Positions 6,228 to 9,263 of a DNA stretch of 9,263 nt are shown piece by piece (position 1 is the stretch's first letter; every line of letters starts with the position of its first letter). Below the pieces are notes generated by a model. It was not told the origin of the DNA. It ran no database searches and saw only the letters and a list, made by a program, of their open reading frames with translations. This DNA is from Anaeromassilibacillus stercoravium. Lineage in GTDB: Bacteria; Bacillota; Clostridia; Oscillospirales; Acutalibacteraceae. Both the position numbers and the translations under genes were made by a program. The stretch spans positions 1 through 9,263 of the forward strand of contig DWYE01000016.1 of NCBI GenBank assembly GCA_019118845.1. Direction: 5' to 3'.

Positions 6228-6661
6228 GATAGATGCTGCTTTAATATCTCGATGGATTTTTGCTGCCCCCGGATGAATTCCTCTGCGAGCTTTTTGGCCC
6301 CGGCATCAGCTTCATCCAGCTGGTTCAGCTTTTTGGTCATATCCACGATGCCCATGGTGGTGCCGTTGATCATCATCTCCGCGATATGCGTGGGGGAGGA
6401 ATCCATCAGCGTGTTCATTTGTACTGAGCCCCACAGCATGGCTTTCTTCATGGCGGATTCTGCATCCGGGGTTTCGCCGGCCTCTGCAAGCATACGCTCG
6501 GTTTTGACAGCAAGCCCTTTGTAGGTTTGGCGCTGGCGTTCGATTTCCTCGCGCAGGCTTTCGTCTTTGACTTTTGGGGTGACCAGGTTGGTCGCTTCAA
6601 TCCCCATATGGGAGGCCTCATAGAGTTCCTTTAACAGCTGGACATTTTGATTTTGGACCAT
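6224..6661 (-). CDS. Unknown all-helical protein, ferritin-like four-helix-bundle type
   Basis: A 145-residue soluble protein made of amphipathic helices: about 3-25, 32-62, 67-112 (interrupted near SSP 88-90) and 117-143. There is no signal or membrane segment. The layout and the opening LLKELYEASHMGIEATNLV resemble small four-helix-bundle proteins of the ferritin-like kind (DUF2383/DUF305-like). I see no clear ExxH di-iron pattern, so metal binding is not supported. The middle is methionine-rich (MKKAMLWGSVQMNTLM, MMINGTTMGIVDM), which hints at partner or helix packing. I chose ATG 6661, preceded by AAAGGCGG; an upstream ATG at 6706 would add a basic, unsupported MPAHILTKNRKAAKS. No strong promoter is visible upstream. 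It is probably monocistronic, because its terminator precedes the ABC-F gene. The real function is unknown. Confidence 0.75.
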   Translation of the reverse strand: MVQNQNVQLLKELYEASHMGIEATNLVTPKVKDESLREEIERQRQTYKGLAVKTERMLAEAGETPDAESAMKKAMLWGSVQMNTLMDSSPTHIAEMMINGTTMGIVDMTKKLNQLDEADAGAKKLAEEFIRGQQKSIEILKQHLS

Positions 6662-6738
6662 ACTTTTTGCCGCCTTTCTGTTTTTGGTTAGTATGTGCGC
6701 CGGCATGCCCGTTTAATCTGGCTTTTTTTCGGGGAGGA

Positions 6739-6747
6739 TGGTATAAT
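6739..6747 (+). promoter_or_regulatory. Extended -10 promoter without an obvious target gene
   Basis: TGGTATAAT is a perfect extended -10 element (TGnTATAAT). The -35 region (6719-6724, TGGCTT) is poor, which extended -10 promoters tolerate. It points toward the TIM-barrel gene about 220 bases away, which has its own nearer promoter. Confidence 0.5.
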
Positions 6748-6917
6748 ACAGTTCAGTGTAAGCGGCAGCGAACTTCAAATGATTTTTCCCAAGAGGTTTT
6801 GATGCAGCAATCAGCTGCAAATTCCCGGCTGCGATCGAAACACATGGGACAGACCGCCTGATGCAATGGCCTTATCCCTTCAAACGACGGGATTCAAACG
6901 TCAAAAGATGTGAAACG

Positions 6918-6926
6918 TGTTATAAT
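6918..6926 (+). promoter_or_regulatory. Extended -10 promoter for the TIM-barrel gene
   Basis: TGTTATAAT is a perfect extended -10 element. The -35 position (6898-6903, ACGTCA) is non-consensus and overlaps the second TTCAAACG repeat. Transcription would start near 6933, about 32 bases before the ATG. Confidence 0.65.
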
Positions 6927-6964
6927 AAAAAGAACGGTATCTAGCAAGAAAATGAGGTGTATGA

Positions 6965-7750
6965 ATGATGCGAACAGGTATTTCCACAGCCTGTCTTTAT
7001 CCTTTGGAGTTGGAGCGCTCCTTTCAAACGCTTCTCTCCCTGGATTTTCGTTTGTTTGAGGTGTTCTTAAATACTTTTTCAGAGTTTACGCCGGATTATC
7101 TGCGGCAACTGCGCAATGTGGCGGATGCATACGGTGCGGAGATTAAATCGGTACATCCGTTTACCTCCGGCTATGAAGGGTTCCTATTGTTTTCTGAATA
7201 CGAACGCCGGTTTGAGGATAGTTTGGAGTTTTATAAACAGTATTTTGATGCGGCAAACTGTCTGGGTGCTTCGATTGTGGTGCTGCACGGGCAAAGGGAC
7301 TATGCCAATGCTGGCATTTCCGAAGAGACCTATTTTGAACGGTATGCGGCGCTCTATGCGTTGGGGCAGCGCTACGGCGTGACCGTTGCACAGGAAAATG
7401 TCAATAAATTTCGCAGTGAGTCCCCTGGGTTTCTCCGGCGGATGCGCGCGTATCTGGGGGATACGTGCGCATTTGTGATCGACTTAAAGCAGGCAGTCCG
7501 CGCAGGGCAGGACCCCTTTGCGGTCTGTGAAGCCATGGGGGAGCGGATTGTCCATGTGCATATCAACGACAACGCCCCCGGCTACGATTGCCTGCTGCCT
7601 GGCCGCGGGACCGTGGATTTTCAGCGGTTCCGGGAGATGCTGCTCGGTTTTCATTACCAAGGAGATTTGATGATTGAGGTTTACCGCAAGAACTTTTCGG
7701 CCCTTTCGGAATTGCAGGAGGCAAGGGACGTTGTACAACAGCTCGTATAA
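6965..7750 (+). CDS. TIM-barrel sugar phosphate isomerase/epimerase-like protein
   Basis: A 261-residue protein of the AP-endonuclease-2/xylose-isomerase-like TIM-barrel superfamily. Candidate metal ligands and family motifs run along the sequence as expected: E32 (FEVF), H64 (SVHPF), H108 (VVLHGQ), E144 (AQENV), D173 (VIDLKQ), H197/H199 (HVHINDN), the loop LPGRGTVDF (211-219) and E238 (IEVY). The preserved His/Glu/Asp set suggests an active divalent-metal enzyme on a sugar or polyol; the substrate cannot be read from the sequence, and no sugar transporter or kinase is nearby. An endonuclease IV role is less likely: the sequence is closer to the isomerase/epimerase branch. The ATG at 6965 lies 5 bases after GAGGTG; the adjacent ATG at 6968 has better spacing and may be the true start. 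The gene has its own extended -10 promoter and no strong terminator before nrdR. Confidence 0.83.
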   Translation: MMRTGISTACLYPLELERSFQTLLSLDFRLFEVFLNTFSEFTPDYLRQLRNVADAYGAEIKSVHPFTSGYEGFLLFSEYERRFEDSLEFYKQYFDAANCLGASIVVLHGQRDYANAGISEETYFERYAALYALGQRYGVTVAQENVNKFRSESPGFLRRMRAYLGDTCAFVIDLKQAVRAGQDPFAVCEAMGERIVHVHINDNAPGYDCLLPGRGTVDFQRFREMLLGFHYQGDLMIEVYRKNFSALSELQEARDVVQQLV

Positions 7751-7782
7751 AGGAAAAAGCGACCCTTTTCGGACAAAACATC

Positions 7783-7812
7783 TTGCATTTTTTCTCATAA
7801 ATATGTTACAAT
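7783..7812 (+). promoter_or_regulatory. Promoter for nrdR
   Basis: TTGCAT (7783-7788) and TACAAT (7807-7812) are 18 bases apart, and the -10 is preceded by TG at -15/-14 (TGTTACAAT). Transcription would start near 7819, giving a leader of about 34 bases with GGAGGGG at 7838-7844. No convincing paired NrdR box is seen here. Confidence 0.65.
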
Positions 7813-7852
7813 TTGATAAAATCATACAATTTCTTGTGGAGGGGTAATAGCT

Positions 7853-8314
7853 GTGAAATGTCCGTATTGTGGTTATGATGAAAGTAAAGTGATCGATTCG
7901 CGCCCAACGGACGAAGGGGAACGTATTCGGCGGCGTAGGGAATGCTTAAAATGTGGGAAACGTTTCACAACTTATGAGGTCATCGAGACAGTTCCGATCA
8001 TTGTCATTAAAAAGGATAAATCCCGCGAGAGCTTCGACCGCAATAAGTTGTTGAATGGCCTTTTGCGCGCCTGTGAGAAACGCCCGGTTTCCATTGATAC
8101 CTTAGAGCGTGTTGTGGATGAAATCGAGGGAAGCTTGCAGAATTCCTTGGATCGCGAGGTCCCATCAAGCCTGATTGGAAAGTACGCGATGGAGAAATTG
8201 AAAACCATCGATGAGGTTGCATATGTGCGCTTTGCCTCCGTCTATCGTGAATTCAAGGATATTGCAACCTTTAAAGAAGAATTGGACCGGATGATGAAAG
8301 CCCGCAGGGATTGA
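7853..8314 (+). CDS. nrdR: Ribonucleotide reductase repressor NrdR
   Basis: A 153-residue nucleotide-sensing repressor of ribonucleotide reductase genes, full length for the family. The N-terminal zinc ribbon has CPYC (C3, C6) and CLKC (C31, C34), with the DNA-binding signature SRPTDEGERIRRRREC (16-31). The ATP-cone domain spans about 49-139 and begins VIKKDKSRESFDRNKLLNGL, the usual ATP/dATP-binding start. The family binds NrdR boxes upstream of nrd operons and represses them when dATP is bound. The start is GTG at 7853, set by the invariant MKCPYCG N-terminus and by GGAGG 10 bases upstream. No nrd gene lies in the window, so its targets are elsewhere. A strong terminator follows 13 bases after the stop. 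Confidence 0.97.
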   Translation: MKCPYCGYDESKVIDSRPTDEGERIRRRRECLKCGKRFTTYEVIETVPIIVIKKDKSRESFDRNKLLNGLLRACEKRPVSIDTLERVVDEIEGSLQNSLDREVPSSLIGKYAMEKLKTIDEVAYVRFASVYREFKDIATFKEELDRMMKARRD

Positions 8315-8327
8315 TTGTATACGAGAG

Positions 8328-8358
8328 AAGATGGCGCAGTTTTGTGCCATCTTTTTTA
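8328..8358 (+). terminator. Intrinsic terminator between nrdR and the methyltransferase gene
   Basis: An 11-bp stem (AAGATGGCGCA 8328-8338, TGTGCCATCTT 8343-8353, with one G-T wobble) has a GTTT loop and six T residues (8352-8357). The methyltransferase ribosome binding site begins at 8360, only 2 bases after the T-run. Confidence 0.85.
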
Positions 8359-8371
8359 TGGAGGGATTGCC

Positions 8372-9166
8372 ATGGCGGTTGTAAATCCAAAGGTGGACGG
8401 TGGGAAGCCGTTTGATTGGGGAAAGGCATCCGCAGATTATGCAAAATATCGGGACATCTATCCCGAAATGTTTTACCGGCAGATTTTAGACGCCGGCCTA
8501 TGTGTACAGGGGCAAACCGTTTTGGACTTGGGGACGGGGACGGGAGTTTTGCCGCGCAACCTGTACCGCTATGGCGCGCAGTTTGTAGGGATCGATCTTT
8601 CACCGGAACAGATTGAACAGGCCCGGCGGCTCGCAAAACAGGCGGGTATGCAGATCGATTTCTTTGCTTGCCCGGCGGAATCCGTGGATTTTCCGGATCA
8701 TACTTTTGATGTGGTCACAGCGTGCCAGTGCTTTTTCTATTTTGATGCAAAGAAGCTTTTGCCAAACTTGCGGCGGATGCTCCGGCCCGGGGGACGGCTT
8801 GCGATCCTCTATATGGCATGGCTGCCGGGGGAGGACCCGATTGCACGTGCAAGCGAGCAATTGGTACTCCGCTATAATCCGTCCTGGAGCGGCGGGGGAG
8901 AGACCAGGCATCCCATCGAACTGCCTCCTGAAACCGAGATGTATTTTACGGTCGAACAGGAATACCTGTTCGATTTAAAGATTCCGTTCACCCGGGAAAG
9001 CTGGAACGGCAGAATGAAGGCATGCAGAGGGATCGGGGCGTCCCTCTCTGAAAAGGAAGTAGCGGCGTTTGAAGAAGCACATATGCAGCTTTTGCAGCAA
9101 ATTGCGCCGGAACATTTTTTCATTGAACACTATGCGGCGATGACCGTTTTGCGCGTTAAAAAATAG
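8372..9166 (+). CDS. Class I SAM-dependent methyltransferase, unknown substrate
   Basis: A 264-residue protein with a Rossmann-type methyltransferase domain: motif I VLDLGTGTGVLPRNL (50-64, SAM glycine loop), acidic residue D75 in FVGIDLSPEQ (motif II, SAM ribose), PAESVDFPDHTFDVV (101-115, post-II/III) and LRRMLRPGGRLAI (133-145). This matches the UbiE/Methyltransf_11 type acting on small molecules. The part after about 150 is less typical and may set the substrate; it contains LVLRYNPSWSGGG (164-176) and a helical C-terminus. The substrate is unknown. The ATG at 8372 is chosen because GGAGG (8360-8364) lies 7 bases upstream; the frame stays open back to 8315 but would run through the terminator hairpin. 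It follows nrdR in the same direction with a terminator and no room for a promoter between, so its expression must rely on readthrough or an internal nrdR promoter. Confidence 0.87.
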   Translation: MAVVNPKVDGGKPFDWGKASADYAKYRDIYPEMFYRQILDAGLCVQGQTVLDLGTGTGVLPRNLYRYGAQFVGIDLSPEQIEQARRLAKQAGMQIDFFACPAESVDFPDHTFDVVTACQCFFYFDAKKLLPNLRRMLRPGGRLAILYMAWLPGEDPIARASEQLVLRYNPSWSGGGETRHPIELPPETEMYFTVEQEYLFDLKIPFTRESWNGRMKACRGIGASLSEKEVAAFEEAHMQLLQQIAPEHFFIEHYAAMTVLRVKK

Positions 9167-9263
9167 GCCGGCCAGTGAAGCATTTTGGCCGTTTGCGAGG
9201 TTTATATATCGGAAGCCATGGTGCGCCTGTTCAGACAGAAGTGTGTTAGATGTTGTGCTGGAT
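9167..9263. other. Trailing 97 bases, no firm feature
   Basis: A weak hairpin (CGGCCA 9169-9174 with TGGCCG 9186-9191, 11-base loop, no good T-run) follows the methyltransferase stop and may be a poor terminator. A plus-strand frame opens at ATG 9218 and runs off the window (MVRLFRQKCVRCC), but its ribosome binding site is weak and it is too short to judge. Confidence 0.3.

Larger units (their letters stand above)
6662..6964. other. Intergenic region with two promoters and no firm gene
   Basis: This 303-base gap separates divergent genes. It contains an extended -10 promoter at 6739-6747, a small hairpin (TGCAGC/GCTGCA, 6803-6819), two exact TTCAAACG repeats (6879-6886 and 6893-6900) and the extended -10 promoter of the next gene (6918-6926). 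A 19-codon frame at 6802-6861 has AAGAGG 5 bases upstream, but its peptide (MQQSAANSRLRSKHMGQTA) shows no recognisable features. No tRNA or known riboswitch was recognised. The region could be a long leader of the TIM-barrel gene or could encode a small RNA. Confidence 0.5.

Noticed and set aside
6667..6861. 64-residue plus-strand frame in the intergenic region
   Set aside because: Its start lies upstream of the promoter at 6739 and it has no domain. Only its last 19 codons have any ribosome-binding-site support, and that is weak.
6748..6917. Possible known structured RNA (6S RNA, SRP RNA or riboswitch)
   Set aside because: I could not match conserved cores of any of these, and no terminator ends the region. 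A covariance-model search would be needed.
7751..7782. Possible terminator after the TIM-barrel gene (GAAAAAGCGACCCTTTTC)
   Set aside because: The stem is short, AT-rich and imperfect, with no T-run after it.
8315..8371. N-terminal extension of the methyltransferase from a TTG codon
   Set aside because: It would be translated through the terminator hairpin; the ATG at 8372 has a strong ribosome binding site and a family-like start.

Overview
The window looks like a housekeeping stretch of a Gram-positive Clostridia chromosome, most likely a moderately GC-rich gut Oscillospirales/Ruminococcaceae-type bacterium. The basis is the gene set (an HPr-like protein with a CcpA-type serine site, MtaB, an ABC-F ATPase, NrdR, a DUF1294 protein, a GHL10 glycosidase), the strong AGGAGG-type ribosome binding sites, the sigma-A promoters and the intrinsic terminators. 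The genus assignment is inference. No mobile element, CRISPR array, tRNA or rRNA was seen.

Layout. Positions 1-342 are AT-richer and hold the C-terminal end of an unknown membrane protein, a 33-residue single-helix membrane peptide and a perfect 21-bp hairpin that can terminate transcription from both sides. Positions 375-1033 (minus) are a translationally coupled pair: a zinc-ribbon protein followed by a DUF1294 membrane protein, with a good promoter at 1075-1103. Positions 1242-2534 (plus) encode a membrane-anchored GHL10/DUF187 glycoside hydrolase. It converges on mtaB (2531-3829, minus), a radical-SAM tRNA methylthiotransferase, and the two stop codons share the palindrome TTAA.

Divergent from mtaB is a 78-residue HPr-like protein (3930-4166). 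It keeps the regulatory-serine segment but has lost the catalytic-histidine segment. A shared hairpin separates it from a two-ATPase ABC-F protein (4236-6128, minus). The ABC-F promoter overlaps the stop codon of the preceding helical-bundle gene (6224-6661, minus), and its start point falls inside that gene's terminator.

The intergenic region 6662-6964 has two extended -10 promoters and no clear gene between them. After it come a TIM-barrel sugar-isomerase/epimerase-like gene (6965-7750), nrdR (7853-8314) and a class I SAM methyltransferase (8372-9166), all plus strand. A strong terminator after nrdR directly abuts the methyltransferase ribosome binding site. The last 97 bases hold no firm feature.

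The genes do not form one pathway. They cover cell-wall glycan turnover, tRNA modification, carbon-catabolite signalling, ribosome rescue or antibiotic tolerance, and control of deoxynucleotide synthesis. I do not see a convincing new multi-gene system. The observations most worth checking are the histidine-less HPr, the ABC-F leader, the 33-residue membrane peptide, and the unexplained promoter at 6739.
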